DNA of 64,000 bases from the NCBI GenBank assembly GCA_004134985.1, contig REGQ01000023.1, positions 1 to 64,000 of the forward strand. Direction: 5' to 3'. The position numbers and the translations under genes were made by a program. Positions 26,555 through 36,680 of the stretch are shown piece after piece; the first letter of the stretch is position 1, and the number at the start of each line of letters is the position of its first letter. The notes beneath the pieces are model-generated. The model was not told the DNA's origin and searched no databases. It was given only the letters and a program-made list of their open reading frames with translations. This DNA comes from Paenibacillaceae bacterium. Lineage in GTDB: Bacteria; Bacillota; Bacilli; Paenibacillales; Paenibacillaceae.

Positions 26555-26593
26555 TTGCACAAGTTCACCTTAAAATGATACAATTCGTATCAT
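26555..26593 (+). promoter_or_regulatory. Promoter with overlapping palindromic operator of the XRE gene
   Basis: TTGCAC (26555-26560), 18-nt spacer, TACAAT (26579-26584). The -10 is embedded in the perfect palindrome ATGATACAATTCGTATCAT (26575-26593), which has 7-bp arms around a 5-bp centre. Placement 63 nt before the XRE start suggests autorepression by the encoded protein. Confidence 0.65.
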
Positions 26594-26655
26594 GAACACA
26601 TGCAATTTGATTTGTGATGCAGGCAACAAAGTTCATTGCTAAGGAGTAGGTTGTT

Positions 26656-26979
26656 ATGACGATGGGAGATCGCTTAAGAGAATTGCGTCTGAAAAAAAAG
26701 ATCTCGCAGGAAGAAGTCGCCCGCCAGATCGGCATTACCCGTTCAGCATACAGCCATTATGAAATTAACAATCGGCAGCCAATGTACGAAACATTGATCA
26801 AATTGGCCGCATTGTTCGATGTATCTCTGGATTACATCATCGGCGGGGAGCCGGCAAAAAACGATCATCAGCTGCTGCCCGACACTTTCGAAATGCTGAG
26901 ACTGCTTAATACGCTTGATCTGGACAAACGCAAACAATCGATTGCCCAGATGATCAAGTGGATCAAGCAGGCGGAATAA
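26656..26979 (+). CDS. XRE-family helix-turn-helix regulator
   Basis: 107 aa. Residues 4-62 form a classic XRE/Cro HTH (RLRELRLKKKISQEEVARQIG, then ITRSAYSHYEINNRQPMYETLIKLAALFDVSLDYI). A short C-terminal helical tail (LRLLNTLDLDKRKQSIAQMI) probably dimerises. It resembles SinR/Xre-like single-domain repressors. AGGAG lies 9 nt before ATG 26656. A perfect palindrome covers its promoter -10. Its 3' end overlaps the convergent kinase gene by 17 nt. Target genes other than itself are not evident. Confidence 0.9.
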   Translation: MTMGDRLRELRLKKKISQEEVARQIGITRSAYSHYEINNRQPMYETLIKLAALFDVSLDYIIGGEPAKNDHQLLPDTFEMLRLLNTLDLDKRKQSIAQMIKWIKQAE

Positions 26980-29074
26980 TGCTGCGTACTTCGGCAGGAA
27001 GTGCTGTCCAGAATACGCTGCCTGCTCCAAGACGACTTTCCGCACGGATGTTGCCTCCGTGCCCTTCAACAATTTCCTTGACGATGGCCAGTCCGATTCC
27101 GCTTCCTCCGGAAGCGGAATTCCGGGACTTATCCTTTTTGTAGAAACGATTGAAAATATGCGGCAGATCTTCCTCTGCGATCCCTGTTCCAGTGTCGTGA
27201 ACACCCATTGTTACCTGCTGCGCCACGGGGTCATATTGAAAGGTCAATTGCAGCAATCCCCCTTCTGTCATATGAGCTAGCGCGTTATAGATCAGGTTGG
27301 ACATGACCTGCATCATTCGAAACTCATCCATTCTCATCACAATGTCCGACGAAGAAACAGCGCCAGCCTCCCCTTTCGCACTTTCGGGAATATACCGGCA
27401 TTCAAACCTGATCTGCCTGTCTTCAACATCGAGTCGGAACTGCTCGTCCACCAGCGATATCCATTCCGCAAGCGGCATATCCAGCCGTTCGAAAGAGACT
27501 TGCCCGGCTTCCAGCTTGGACAATTCAAATAGATCATGAATCAGACGATTCAGCCCCTCCACCTTGCCGAGCATCAATTTCACATATTTTTTTTGCTGGG
27601 TCGGCTCGCTGATCACCCCGTCATACAGTGCCTCCAAATACCCCTGGATCAACGTAATCGGCGTTCGCAAATCATGTGAGATGTTGGTCAGCAATTGCCT
27701 TCGCGAGTTTTCCATCTTGGCAAGCTCATTGTTCGCCTGTGCAAGCACATCATTCGTATGCCGCAGCTCCTCGGTGCGCTGTTCGATTCGTTCTTCCAGA
27801 TACAAATTCAATTCCTGCACCTCGGCAGAGACATGCTCCACCTTGCGGAGCGCATTGGAGAACCGGGAGGAAATAATAAATGACTGCATCATAATAAAGA
27901 AAAACAACCCTGCCGGAATAAGATCTCCTACCCCGAACCATTCGTTATAAAAAGACATATCATTCAAAATGGTTAATATAAATACGCTGATTCCGGACAA
28001 CACCAGCGTCGCCCCTTCTCTTCGCCGGATGCGGGCACGAATGAGCACATACATAATATACATACTTACTGCCATGACATAGATTTGGAACACAAACAGC
28101 AGCTTCGTATAAAACCCGGCTGATGTCACGAGCACAATGCAACATAATAAAGCGTTGGCCGTTACAATCACTTGCAAAATCCGTTTGCCGGTATCCTTCG
28201 GAAATAAATAATAGATGTACAAATAAGCGGACAAGGCAGCCAGAGCAAATGCGGCGTATTCAATCTTGAGTCCCATTTCCCAGGTCAGCTGACTAAACCA
28301 AAGCAGGATGTAAGCGTCTGAAGTTACCACCATCCGCAGCGCGACAAACAGGCAAAGCATGCCAAAGTAAAAAGTGAATTTCTCGCTGCGTCTGAGTGCA
28401 TACAAGCCAAAATGGTAAAATCCGATCATGACCAGGCTTCCAAAAAAAATCATCTGCTCGGCTGTTTCTCGTGATTGATACGCATACATTTCCTTGGAGC
28501 GGGCAAGCTTGAATTCCTTCCAGATGCCGCCGCGGCGATGATCATAATTTGAAACCTGAACAATCAATTCATGGACTCCGCCATGGCCGGCAAACACGAC
28601 CACCTGCGGCGACTGACCCGCGGTGCCCTCCTCGCTTGACTTGCCGATCTGCCCGCCTTGGGCCAGCAGCTTGCCATCGAGATACAAGCGGTAGGCGCTC
28701 GATATGTTGGGAATTTTCAAAGCCAGCATTTCCTCGGTTGGCGGGATATGCATAAGCACTCTATACGTGCCGTAACCGCTGCCGCTGCTGAACTCTTTGA
28801 ATTTCGAATAGCTGTTCCATGATTTGGGCACCGTGACAAATCTGCCCTCGGTTTCCAGTCGCTGATCACCCGGCTCAATAAACTGGTGGCTGTAAAATGA
28901 CCATTTGCCTGCCAGCTCCAGCAATCCCCACTCCTCTATCTCCGTGCCGCGCAGATCAATAACACCCTTGTCCGCTCTAACCTCACTGCCGTTTGCCATA
29001 CTTGTACAGCCGCTGCACAGCACAAATACTGCCAGCAACAGCAGCAGAATTGAACCAGATTTGCTATACTTCAT
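26963..29074 (-). CDS. DISM-7TM sensor histidine kinase
   Basis: 703 aa from ATG 29074 (GGAGG upstream). The N-terminal signal ends in a lipobox-like LCSGC, so the extracytoplasmic end may be lipidated. A jelly-roll sensor domain (residues about 35-190; AGKWSFYSHQF, VPKSWN, SGYGTYRVLM) precedes seven membrane helices, a coiled coil (EVQELNLYLEERIEQRTEELR), HisKA with His467 (NISHDLRTPI), and HATPase (NLIYNALAHM, DTGTGIAEEDLPHIF, GSGIGLAIVKEI). The sensor module is related to that of the hybrid kinase at 20714. It is divergent from, and presumably signals to, the OmpR-type regulator starting 75 nt away. Confidence 0.9.
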   Translation of the reverse strand: MKYSKSGSILLLLLAVFVLCSGCTSMANGSEVRADKGVIDLRGTEIEEWGLLELAGKWSFYSHQFIEPGDQRLETEGRFVTVPKSWNSYSKFKEFSSGSGYGTYRVLMHIPPTEEMLALKIPNISSAYRLYLDGKLLAQGGQIGKSSEEGTAGQSPQVVVFAGHGGVHELIVQVSNYDHRRGGIWKEFKLARSKEMYAYQSRETAEQMIFFGSLVMIGFYHFGLYALRRSEKFTFYFGMLCLFVALRMVVTSDAYILLWFSQLTWEMGLKIEYAAFALAALSAYLYIYYLFPKDTGKRILQVIVTANALLCCIVLVTSAGFYTKLLFVFQIYVMAVSMYIMYVLIRARIRRREGATLVLSGISVFILTILNDMSFYNEWFGVGDLIPAGLFFFIMMQSFIISSRFSNALRKVEHVSAEVQELNLYLEERIEQRTEELRHTNDVLAQANNELAKMENSRRQLLTNISHDLRTPITLIQGYLEALYDGVISEPTQQKKYVKLMLGKVEGLNRLIHDLFELSKLEAGQVSFERLDMPLAEWISLVDEQFRLDVEDRQIRFECRYIPESAKGEAGAVSSSDIVMRMDEFRMMQVMSNLIYNALAHMTEGGLLQLTFQYDPVAQQVTMGVHDTGTGIAEEDLPHIFNRFYKKDKSRNSASGGSGIGLAIVKEIVEGHGGNIRAESRLGAGSVFWTALPAEVRSIIPPA

Positions 29075-29149
29075 AACTTCCTCCAAAAGATAATTGCTTA
29101 CTTATCCCCGCATTCGTTATAATAGTCGAGAAAGCGAGGCGGTGCAGGC

Positions 29150-29875
29150 ATGAATGAGGCGCCTATTTTGGTGGTTGACGATGAACCCGAAATAACGGGT
29201 TTAATTGAATTGTATTTGACCCGCGAAGGGTACCAGGTACATACGGCAGATAATGGAAGAGATGCGCTTGACTTGGCGCAGAGGCTTCAACCCGCCCTCA
29301 TACTTCTCGACATCCAGCTAAAAAGCATGGACGGCATCGAAGTGTGCGAACAACTTCGCAAAGTGTCGGCCGTCCCGATTATTTTTGTCAGCTGCAAAAG
29401 TGACGATACCGACATTATACACGGATTGTCTGTCGGTGGCGACGATTATATAACCAAGCCGTTTAGCCCAAGACAGCTGGTTGCCAGAGTTAAAGCTCAT
29501 CTGCGCAGACTCGCGCTTGGACGAGCTATGAACGACGCGGACGGATGCGCCACGCTGAGCTTTGGCGGACTGACGATTGATCTGGATGCCCATACCGTCC
29601 ATGTGCATGGCGAACCCGTTTCCTTGTCTGTCAAGGAATACGACCTGCTGACCCATCTGGCGCAAAATCCGAATAAAGCGTTCCGGCTGGATCGGCTTTA
29701 CGAATCGATATGGGGCACCAACAGCATCGGCGACACCCGCACACTTATGGTGCACATTAGCAACTTACGCAAAAAAATAGAGCAGGACCCCGCCAACCCG
29801 ACCTATATTCTTACTGTGCGGGGCGTCGGCTACAAATTTAATGGCAAGGAAGGAAATGAACATGTATATCGCTGA
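29150..29875 (+). CDS. OmpR/PhoB-family response regulator
   Basis: 241 aa. Receiver 1-120 with acidic pair DDE, phospho-acceptor in LILLDIQLKSMDG, and K in YITKPFSP; winged-helix DNA-binding domain about 135-235 (SVKEYDLLTHLAQNPNKAF, DTRTLMVHISNLRKKI, ILTVRGVGYKF). Divergently arranged with the DISM kinase. Its 3' end overlaps the next gene by 14 nt, tying two RNA-modification enzymes to the same transcript. Confidence 0.93.
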   Translation: MNEAPILVVDDEPEITGLIELYLTREGYQVHTADNGRDALDLAQRLQPALILLDIQLKSMDGIEVCEQLRKVSAVPIIFVSCKSDDTDIIHGLSVGGDDYITKPFSPRQLVARVKAHLRRLALGRAMNDADGCATLSFGGLTIDLDAHTVHVHGEPVSLSVKEYDLLTHLAQNPNKAFRLDRLYESIWGTNSIGDTRTLMVHISNLRKKIEQDPANPTYILTVRGVGYKFNGKEGNEHVYR

Positions 29876-30734
29876 CAAATGGACAGATTATGAAGTGATT
29901 GACACAGGGGGAGGAGAAAAGCTCGAACGCTGGGGAGATATTATTTTGCGCCGTCCAGACCCGCAGATTATTTGGCCGCTGCAGGAGGAAACGAAGCGTT
30001 GGCGGGAAGCTGACGGCCACTACTTCCGCAGCTCATCCGGAGGCGGTCATTGGACGTTCAGCAAGACGCTTCCTGAACGATGGACGATCAGCTACGGCAA
30101 CGAGCTGCGTTTCCAGATCAAGCCTACCAACTTCAAGCATACCGGCCTGTTCCCTGAACAAGGCGTCAACTGGAGCTGGATGATGAATGCAATCCGCAGC
30201 GCCGGAAGACCCATTCGCGTATTGAACCTGTTCGCCTACACAGGCGGCGCAACCGTTGCGGCGGCAGCTGCCGGAGCCGAAGTGTGCCATGTCGATGCCG
30301 CCAAGGGCATGATCCAGTGGGCAAAGGAAAATATTCAGCTATCCGGGCTGGAACAGAAGCCGGTTCGTTTCATAACCGATGACGTCTTTAAATTCGTGCA
30401 GCGCGAGCAGCGCCGCGGCAAGCAGTACGATGCCATTATTATGGACCCGCCTTCCTATGGCCGGGGGCCGAATGGAGAAACGTGGAAGCTGGAGCACAAC
30501 CTGTACCCGTTTCTGGAATCATGCGTTTCACTGCTGTCACCCAATCCGCTGTTCGTACTGATCAATTCCTATACGACCGGCCTGTCCCCCACCGTGCTGT
30601 CGCATCTGTTGCATAGAACGGTAGGACGCACTTATGGCGGCAAAATTACGAGCGGCGAGATCGGTCTGCCGATTACAGACGCCAACCTTCATCTGCCTTG
30701 CGGCATACTGGGGCGCTGGGAGTCAGGCGAATGA
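29862..30734 (+). CDS. Class I SAM-dependent rRNA-type methyltransferase (RlmI-like)
   Basis: 290 aa from ATG 29862 (AAGGAAGG, 8-nt spacing), inside the last codons of the response regulator gene. SAM motif I 'VLNLFAYTGGATVAAAAAGAEVCHVDAA' and catalytic block 'IIMDPPSYGRGPNGE' match RlmI/RsmJ-style C5-cytosine or N-methyl RNA methyltransferases (the family signature being FxYTGG...DPP). The PUA domain of RlmI is absent or replaced. Likely modifies 23S rRNA; the exact target is inferred only by family. It overlaps the RluA-type gene by 4 nt (ATGA). Confidence 0.85.
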   Translation: MYIADKWTDYEVIDTGGGEKLERWGDIILRRPDPQIIWPLQEETKRWREADGHYFRSSSGGGHWTFSKTLPERWTISYGNELRFQIKPTNFKHTGLFPEQGVNWSWMMNAIRSAGRPIRVLNLFAYTGGATVAAAAAGAEVCHVDAAKGMIQWAKENIQLSGLEQKPVRFITDDVFKFVQREQRRGKQYDAIIMDPPSYGRGPNGETWKLEHNLYPFLESCVSLLSPNPLFVLINSYTTGLSPTVLSHLLHRTVGRTYGGKITSGEIGLPITDANLHLPCGILGRWESGE

Positions 30735-31462
30735 GCACCGCTCACGATCAGCCGCTAATTCCAATTCTTTATGAAGACAATCATCTGCTCGCTGTCGTCA
30801 AGCCCCCAGGCATTCCTTCACAGGCTGACGATAGCGGCGATGAAGACATGCTCACACTGCTCAAAAGCGATTTGAAGCGCCGCTACGACAAACCTGGCAA
30901 TGTATTCCTCGGCCTCGTTCATCGGCTTGACCGCCCCGTTGGGGGCGTCATGCTGTTCGCCAAAACGTCGAAGGCGGCATCCCGTTTGTCCGAAGCGGTG
31001 CGCAGCCGCACTTTTGGCAAGACCTACCTGGCCGTATTGACCGGCACACCTGCGCGTACAAGCGGGCAACTGACCCATCACTTGACCAAGGACAGCCGAA
31101 CCAATACAGTACAGGCTTTCGATCATCCCGTCTCCGGAAGCAAAGAGGCGCGCCTGGACTATCGCATTCTTGCAACCGCCAGCGGGACTGCGCTTGCCTA
31201 TATCCGCCTCCATACGGGCCGCTCCCATCAAATCCGGGTGCAAATGGCAGCGATCGGCTGTCCGCTGGTCGGCGACCGCAAGTACGGTTCGCAATCCGGC
31301 ACATCGATCGTGCACAACATTGCCTTGTGGTCTGCAGCTATCGAAGTGGCGCACCCTGTCACCAAAGAAAAGCTGCGTATAAGCGCTGCCCCATTGCAGC
31401 AAGGGTCATGGGCTCCCTGGAATGAAGCGCTGCTTCAGGCAGCCGTAGACAGCGCCGAGTAG
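30731..31462 (+). CDS. RluA-family pseudouridine synthase
   Basis: 243 aa from ATG 30731 (ATGA overlap with the methyltransferase stop). The catalytic motif HRLDRPVGG (Asp67), 'YLAVLTG', 'LDYRIL' and 'IRLHTGRSHQIRVQM' are standard for the RluA family, which isomerises uridine to pseudouridine in rRNA or tRNA. There is no N-terminal S4 domain, so it is the short single-domain type. Translational coupling to an rRNA methyltransferase suggests both act on ribosomal RNA. Confidence 0.92.
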   Translation: MSTAHDQPLIPILYEDNHLLAVVKPPGIPSQADDSGDEDMLTLLKSDLKRRYDKPGNVFLGLVHRLDRPVGGVMLFAKTSKAASRLSEAVRSRTFGKTYLAVLTGTPARTSGQLTHHLTKDSRTNTVQAFDHPVSGSKEARLDYRILATASGTALAYIRLHTGRSHQIRVQMAAIGCPLVGDRKYGSQSGTSIVHNIALWSAAIEVAHPVTKEKLRISAAPLQQGSWAPWNEALLQAAVDSAE

Positions 31463-31550
31463 AAGGATGCGATTGTTGCGGTCATGCTGAATTATGCGAA
31501 TGTCGGCAAAGGATGACGCAGCCATCCGATGGGACATGTTATCTATGGGT

Positions 31551-31991
31551 TCAGATCGCCTTGTCGATCCGCGTCTCCGCCGGCTCCGAGTTGGTCACCT
31601 TGCCGAGCAAGAAGAGCAGAAGCTGCTGATTGTGCTGCGAGATGCGACCTAGCGCTCCCTCAATATACGACTCTCTCAAACTTCTGCCGCGCTTGGCTTC
31701 TTCATGGCCGCGCTCCGTCAGCGTTACCCAAACAATCCGCCGGTCGGCCTCATCTCTTGTTCGGTTAATCAAACCGCCGCGCTCCATGCGGTCGAGCAGC
31801 GTTGTTACCGCTGCAGGCGTTGTAGCTAAATATTGCAACAGATCGGATGGCTTGGCCGGCTGCCTGACGAGCAGCAGTTCCAGCACATTGAGCTGGCCCT
31901 CTGTCAAAGTAGGCGCCAGTTCCTCCTCCAGATGCGTTTTCCACTCCTTGGAAAACTTCATCCAAAGTCGGGCAAATTCGGTAGAATGCAC
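31551..31991 (-). CDS. MarR-family transcriptional regulator
   Basis: 146 aa from GTG 31991, placed 7 nt after GGAGGTGGGG; upstream in-frame ATGs lack sites. Winged helix: LTEGQLNVLELLLVRQPAKPSDLLQYLATTPA, then AVTTLLDRMERGGLINRTRDEADRRIVWVTLTERG, with flanking dimerisation helices. MarR proteins sense phenolics, oxidants or antibiotics. It is a lone gene between convergent RluA and its own promoter; no exporter is adjacent. A perfect palindrome (32021-32037) lies on its promoter. Confidence 0.9.
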   Translation of the reverse strand: MHSTEFARLWMKFSKEWKTHLEEELAPTLTEGQLNVLELLLVRQPAKPSDLLQYLATTPAAVTTLLDRMERGGLINRTRDEADRRIVWVTLTERGHEEAKRGRSLRESYIEGALGRISQHNQQLLLFLLGKVTNSEPAETRIDKAI

Positions 31992-32020
31992 GTTCCCCAC
32001 CTCCTGTATACCATTATACC

Positions 32021-32037
32021 ATTCGAAAATGTCGAAT
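32021..32037 (-). promoter_or_regulatory. Candidate MarR autoregulatory operator
   Basis: ATTCGA-AAATG-TCGAAT: perfect 6-bp arms, immediately upstream of a minus-strand TATAAT (complement at 32013-32018) and 30 nt before the GTG start. Typical size and position for a MarR repressor site. Confidence 0.6.
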
Positions 32038-32145
32038 AAAAGATGACCACCCTTCATATTTAGCGGGATGAACTGCGCTGTTATCGAACAAATTGACAGC
32101 AAGTGACATGCCCTGTGGGGCGGAAGCGTTGAAGATACACGAAAA

Positions 32146-32191
32146 GACCCGCAAGAGAAGACAGGCTATCTGCTGTCCCCTCTCGCGGGTC
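32146..32191 (-). terminator. Terminator of the parE-parC transcription unit
   Basis: GACCCGC...GCGGGTC with continued pairing (AAGAG/CTCTC, GACAG/CTGTC), followed on the minus strand by TTTTCGTG. It lies 31 nt past the parC stop. Confidence 0.9.
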
Positions 32192-32221
32192 ACTTATTCT
32201 AGCAACGTTTAAAAATATTCA

Positions 32222-34663
32222 TTATTCGGCGGGTTTGGCAAAAGAGTAGACGATCAAATCTTTCTTGTCTATCGCCGCCAAAGCGCGCCCTGTCGATTTG
32301 CGATCGCCAAGCGGGGCTTTTTCCGACGAAACGACATGCTGCACGCCTGATTGCGTCAACAAAGTAATAACGCGTTCTTCCCTGCACCAGAACGCTCCGG
32401 CAAGTTCCGCCCCATTGGAACGTACCCGCTTCCCTTCCTTGAACTCAAACGTCGCAATTCCCTTGCCGCCGCGCCCTTGCAGCGGATAATCAAGCAGCAG
32501 GGTACGCTTGGCGAAGCCCAGATCGCTGACGACCAGAATTTCACCTTCGTCTCCATCTACCCAAAACGCTGCAGCAAGTTCGTCATTGTCTTTGAACTGC
32601 ATCCCGCGTACACCGGCTGACACGCGGCCCATCGTATTGACTTCCCGCTCGGCAAACCGGATCGCCATGCCCTGCTTGCTGACCAGCACAAGATCTCTGC
32701 TGCTGTCGCTAAGCCCTACCGTGATGACCTCATCGCCCGCTCCCAGCTTGCAGGCTGTAATGGCGATCGATCGATTGGACTGGTATTCTTTGAGCTCCGT
32801 CCGTTTCACCTGGCCGCGGCGCGTAATAAACACGAGCGAAGCATCCGCCTGATTGTAATCTTTCACCGGCATAACCGTCACAATCGCGTCATCCTTCGGA
32901 ATCGGCACAATATTGACCAGTGCTGTTCCATTATCTTTCCACTTGAATTCCGGAATTTGATGGACAGGCAGCACATAGTACTGCCCTTTTTTCGTAAAGA
33001 GCAGCAGATTGTCGATCGTATTGACATCCAGCAGATGACGAATGAAATCGCCATCCTTCACGCCCCCGTTGCCTTCTTCTCCGCCAGAGCGCGTGAACGA
33101 CAGCATGCTCGTCCGTTTAATGTATCCTTCCTGGCTGAGGGAGACAAGCACATCCTCCGGTGTCACCATCACCTCAAGATTAACCTTCAATTCCTCAACC
33201 TCGCCGCGAATTTCACTCCGCCGGTCGATACCGTATTTGTCACGAATTTCAAGCAGTTCCTCTCTAATAACACTCAGCAGTTTCTTCTCACTGTCCAGAA
33301 TCGCCCGCAATTGAGCGATGCGCTTGGAAATCTGCTTCAGTTCCTTCTCCAGCGAAGTTATTTCCAAATTCGTCAACCGGTAAAGCTGCAATGTCAAGAT
33401 AGCGTCCGCCTGCCGTTCGGTGAACGAAAACTTGGCAACGAGATTGTTTTGTGCATCCTGCCGGTTTTTCGAAGCTTTGATCGTGGCGATAACATCATCC
33501 AAAATGTTGAGCGCCTTGGCAAGTCCCTCCAGCACATGCGCACGATCCTCCGCTTTCTCCAGGTCGTAGCGGGTGCGGTGGGTAACCACTTCCTTTTGAT
33601 GCTCAATATAAGCGTGCAGCATCTCTTTAATGCCAAGCTGCTTCGGCGTCTTGTTGACGATGGCTACCATGTTGAAGTTGTAGGTCACTTGCAAATCGGT
33701 CTTCTTGAGCAGATAAGCCAGTATCCCCTGGGCATCCGCTTCTTTGCGCAGCTCAACGACGATCCGCAAGCCCTTGCGTCCGCTTTCGTCGCGCACTTCT
33801 GCTATACCCTCTACTTTTTTCTCCAGTCGGATGTTTTCCATCGCCGTCACCAGTCTGGACTTATTGACCTGATAAGGAATTTCCGTAACTACAATCTGCT
33901 GCCGACCGCCGCGCATATCTTCGATAGCTGCTTTGGAACGAATGTAGATGCGTCCTTTTCCAGTTGCATAAGCATCCCGAATGCCTTCTCCGCCCATAAT
34001 CATGCCGCCAGTCGGGAAGTCCGGTCCGGTGACAATTTTAAATAGCTCGTCAAGGCTGAGATCCGGCGCATTCATCAAAGCGATGCAAGCATCGATAACT
34101 TCACGCAAATTATGCGGCGGAATTTCTGTAGCAAAACCGGAGGAAATTCCGCTCACGCCGTTAACGAGCAAATTCGGATAACGGGATGGCAGCACAACCG
34201 GCTCTTTCGTCGTATTATCAAAATTGTCCTTGAACAGTACGGTTCGCTTGTCGATGTCGCGCAGCAGTTCCATCGCTATCGTCGACAGTCTCGCCTCCGT
34301 ATAACGCATCGCAGCCGCCGGATCATCATCGATCGATCCCCAGTTGCCGTGGCCGTCTACGAGCATGTGTCCAAGCTTCCACGGTTGCGCCATCCGTACC
34401 ATACCCTCGTAAATCGAAGAATCGCCATGCGGATGGTAATTGCCCATGACATCCCCGACGGTTTTGGCAGATTTGCGGTACCCTTTTTCCGGGGTATTGC
34501 CTGCATCGTACATCGCATACAGAATTCGCCGCTGAACCGGCTTCAATCCATCGCGAACATCGGGGATGGCACGATCCTGAATAATATATTTAGAATACCT
34601 GCCAAACCGGTCACCGACCACTTCCTCAAGATAGGCTGGCAGAAATTGTTCCAGAATATCCAT
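32222..34663 (-). CDS. parC: DNA topoisomerase IV subunit A
   Basis: 813 aa, the normal length for Firmicute ParC/GrlA. It breaks and rejoins DNA to decatenate daughter chromosomes. Catalytic Tyr121 in [12 protein letters not shown]; quinolone-region sequence [17 protein letters not shown] carries the wild-type Ser82/Ser83 and Glu86. The C-terminal beta-pinwheel repeats (about 500-813) lack a GyrA box (QRRGGKG), supporting ParC over GyrA. AGGAGG overlaps the parE stop, 11 nt separate the two genes, and they are co-translated. Confidence 0.96.
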   Translation of the reverse strand: MDILEQFLPAYLEEVVGDRFGRYSKYIIQDRAIPDVRDGLKPVQRRILYAMYDAGNTPEKGYRKSAKTVGDVMGNYHPHGDSSIYEGMVRMAQPWKLGHMLVDGHGNWGSIDDDPAAAMRYTEARLSTIAMELLRDIDKRTVLFKDNFDNTTKEPVVLPSRYPNLLVNGVSGISSGFATEIPPHNLREVIDACIALMNAPDLSLDELFKIVTGPDFPTGGMIMGGEGIRDAYATGKGRIYIRSKAAIEDMRGGRQQIVVTEIPYQVNKSRLVTAMENIRLEKKVEGIAEVRDESGRKGLRIVVELRKEADAQGILAYLLKKTDLQVTYNFNMVAIVNKTPKQLGIKEMLHAYIEHQKEVVTHRTRYDLEKAEDRAHVLEGLAKALNILDDVIATIKASKNRQDAQNNLVAKFSFTERQADAILTLQLYRLTNLEITSLEKELKQISKRIAQLRAILDSEKKLLSVIREELLEIRDKYGIDRRSEIRGEVEELKVNLEVMVTPEDVLVSLSQEGYIKRTSMLSFTRSGGEEGNGGVKDGDFIRHLLDVNTIDNLLLFTKKGQYYVLPVHQIPEFKWKDNGTALVNIVPIPKDDAIVTVMPVKDYNQADASLVFITRRGQVKRTELKEYQSNRSIAITACKLGAGDEVITVGLSDSSRDLVLVSKQGMAIRFAEREVNTMGRVSAGVRGMQFKDNDELAAAFWVDGDEGEILVVSDLGFAKRTLLLDYPLQGRGGKGIATFEFKEGKRVRSNGAELAGAFWCREERVITLLTQSGVQHVVSSEKAPLGDRKSTGRALAAIDKKDLIVYSFAKPAE

Positions 34664-34674
34664 ATCGATTCCTC

Positions 34675-36648
34675 CTATTCCTCATATTCCGTGAAATCGA
34701 CATTTTCAATAATCCACCGTTTGCGGGGGTCTACCTTGTCCCCCATCAATGTCGAGACACGGCGCTCTGCTTTGGCGGCATCTTCAATCTGCACCTGCAG
34801 CAGCGTTCGTGATTCCGGATTCATCGTCGTTTCCCAAAGCTGATCGGGGTTCATTTCTCCCAAGCCTTTGTAGCGCTGCAGCTCATAGCCTTTGCCGAAC
34901 TCCTTCAAGTAGTTCGTCAGCTGTTCATCGGTCCAGGCATAGCGCACCGTTTCAAGCTTGCCGGATTTTCGAGTGATCTTATACAGCGGCGGCTGGGCAA
35001 TGTATACTTTGCCGGCATCAATCAGCGGCTTCATATAACGGTAGAAAAAAGTCAGCAGCAGCACCTGGATATGAGCCCCATCGGTATCGGCATCCGTCAT
35101 AATAATAATTTTATTGTAATTCCCTTCCTGGGAATCAAAATCAGGTCCGACACCCGAACCGATCGCCGCAATGATCGCCTTATACTCATCGTTTTTCAAA
35201 ATGTCAACCAGCTTGGCCTTCTCCGGGTTCATCGGCTTGCCCTTGAGCGGCAAAATCGCCTGATGCTTGGAATCTCTCCCCTGCTTGGCCGATCCTCCTG
35301 CCGAATCGCCTTCGACGATGAACAGCTCATTGCGGGTATAGTCCTTGGACTGCGCCGGCGTCAATTTGCCGTTCAGGTTGGAGCTCTCGCTGCGTTTTTT
35401 GCCAGTGCGGATTTCATCGCGCGCCTTGCGCGCCGCCTCCCGGGCACGGCTCGCCTGGATCGCCTTTTTAACAAGCTGCTGGGCGGTCTGGGGGTTCTCC
35501 TCCAGAAACACCTGCATTTTATCGGAGACAACGGCATCCACTGCACTGCGCGCCGAAGCGCTGCCAAGCTGATCTTTGGTCTGCCCCACGAACTCCACGT
35601 CGGACATTTTGATGTTGATGACTGCCATCATGCCTTCCCGCAGATCATTGCCCTCCAGATTTTTTTCCTTTTCCTTGAGCAGCGTGTTTTTGCGAGCATA
35701 ATCGTTCATAATTCTGGTATAGGCCGCTTTAAAGCCCGTTTCATGCGTTCCTCCGCCCCGTGTCGGAATCGAGTTGACGAAAGAAGCGATGGTTTCTGTA
35801 TAGCCGTCATTGTACTGCATCGCTACCTCTACCTCGATCTCATCGCGCTCGGCATTAAAGTGGATCACCTCATGCATAACCGTTTTGTTCTCATTAAGAA
35901 ACTCGACGAACTGGCTCGCCCCGCCTTCATAATGAAACACATCCTGCTTCCCGGTACGCTCATCCTTGACCGTTACTTTCAGCCCGGAGTTCAAAAATGC
36001 GATTTCCTGCAGGCGCTCGGACAACATATCGTAATTAATCGTTGTATTGCCGTGAAACACACGCAAATCGGGCTTAAACGTAACTTTTGTTCCGGTACGG
36101 TTCGTATTGCCGGTAATCTCAAGTCCAGTCACAGGCTCGCCAACATGTTCTACCCCAGCCGAGTCCACCCAGTATGCAAAACGCTGCTTGTGAATTTTTC
36201 CATCGCGGTAAATTTCAACTTCCAGCCATTCGGACAGGGCGTTGGTTACCGATGCCCCAACACCATGCAGTCCGCCGGATTTCTTGTATCCTCCGCCGCC
36301 AAACTTCCCCCCCGCATGCAGAATCGTATAGACGACCTGCGGGGTCGGAACGCCTGTCTTGTGCATTCCTGTAGGAATGCCCCGTCCGTTATCTCTCACC
36401 GTAATTGACTGGTCAGCATGGACAGTCACGTCAATTGCATTGCAATATTTTGCAAGATGCTCATCTACCGCATTATCGACGATTTCCCAAATCAGATGAT
36501 GAAGACCTGAGGAAGTCGTGCTTCCTATGTACATCCCCGGCCGTTTGCGTACAGCAGTAAGTCCTTCCAATATTTGAATGTCATCCGCATTATAATTATG
36601 GTCCGCGGATGACATGTTGCCTGCCAATACATCGATTTGCTCTGTCAT
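34675..36648 (-). CDS. parE: DNA topoisomerase IV subunit B
   Basis: 657 aa. GHKL ATPase N-terminus ([41 protein letters not shown]), transducer domain, then TOPRIM with EGDSAGG and DADTDGAHI, and the C-terminal [21 protein letters not shown]. Partner of ParC in ATP-driven decatenation. ATG 36648 has AGGGGGG upstream. Only 32 nt separate it from the upstream ABC permease stop and no terminator is visible, so parEC may be partly read from the upstream ABC promoter. Confidence 0.96.
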   Translation of the reverse strand: MTEQIDVLAGNMSSADHNYNADDIQILEGLTAVRKRPGMYIGSTTSSGLHHLIWEIVDNAVDEHLAKYCNAIDVTVHADQSITVRDNGRGIPTGMHKTGVPTPQVVYTILHAGGKFGGGGYKKSGGLHGVGASVTNALSEWLEVEIYRDGKIHKQRFAYWVDSAGVEHVGEPVTGLEITGNTNRTGTKVTFKPDLRVFHGNTTINYDMLSERLQEIAFLNSGLKVTVKDERTGKQDVFHYEGGASQFVEFLNENKTVMHEVIHFNAERDEIEVEVAMQYNDGYTETIASFVNSIPTRGGGTHETGFKAAYTRIMNDYARKNTLLKEKEKNLEGNDLREGMMAVINIKMSDVEFVGQTKDQLGSASARSAVDAVVSDKMQVFLEENPQTAQQLVKKAIQASRAREAARKARDEIRTGKKRSESSNLNGKLTPAQSKDYTRNELFIVEGDSAGGSAKQGRDSKHQAILPLKGKPMNPEKAKLVDILKNDEYKAIIAAIGSGVGPDFDSQEGNYNKIIIMTDADTDGAHIQVLLLTFFYRYMKPLIDAGKVYIAQPPLYKITRKSGKLETVRYAWTDEQLTNYLKEFGKGYELQRYKGLGEMNPDQLWETTMNPESRTLLQVQIEDAAKAERRVSTLMGDKVDPRKRWIIENVDFTEYEE

Positions 36649-36680
36649 GAGCGTCCCCCCTTTTCTGTCATTCAGCTATT

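Noticed and set aside
32957-34045. 362-codon plus-strand frame opposite parC
   Set aside because: Antisense shadow of parC with no family resemblance.
35071-36408. 445-codon plus-strand frame opposite parE
   Set aside because: Lies entirely antisense to a clear parE gene, lacks a ribosome site and known motifs; a by-product of codon usage.
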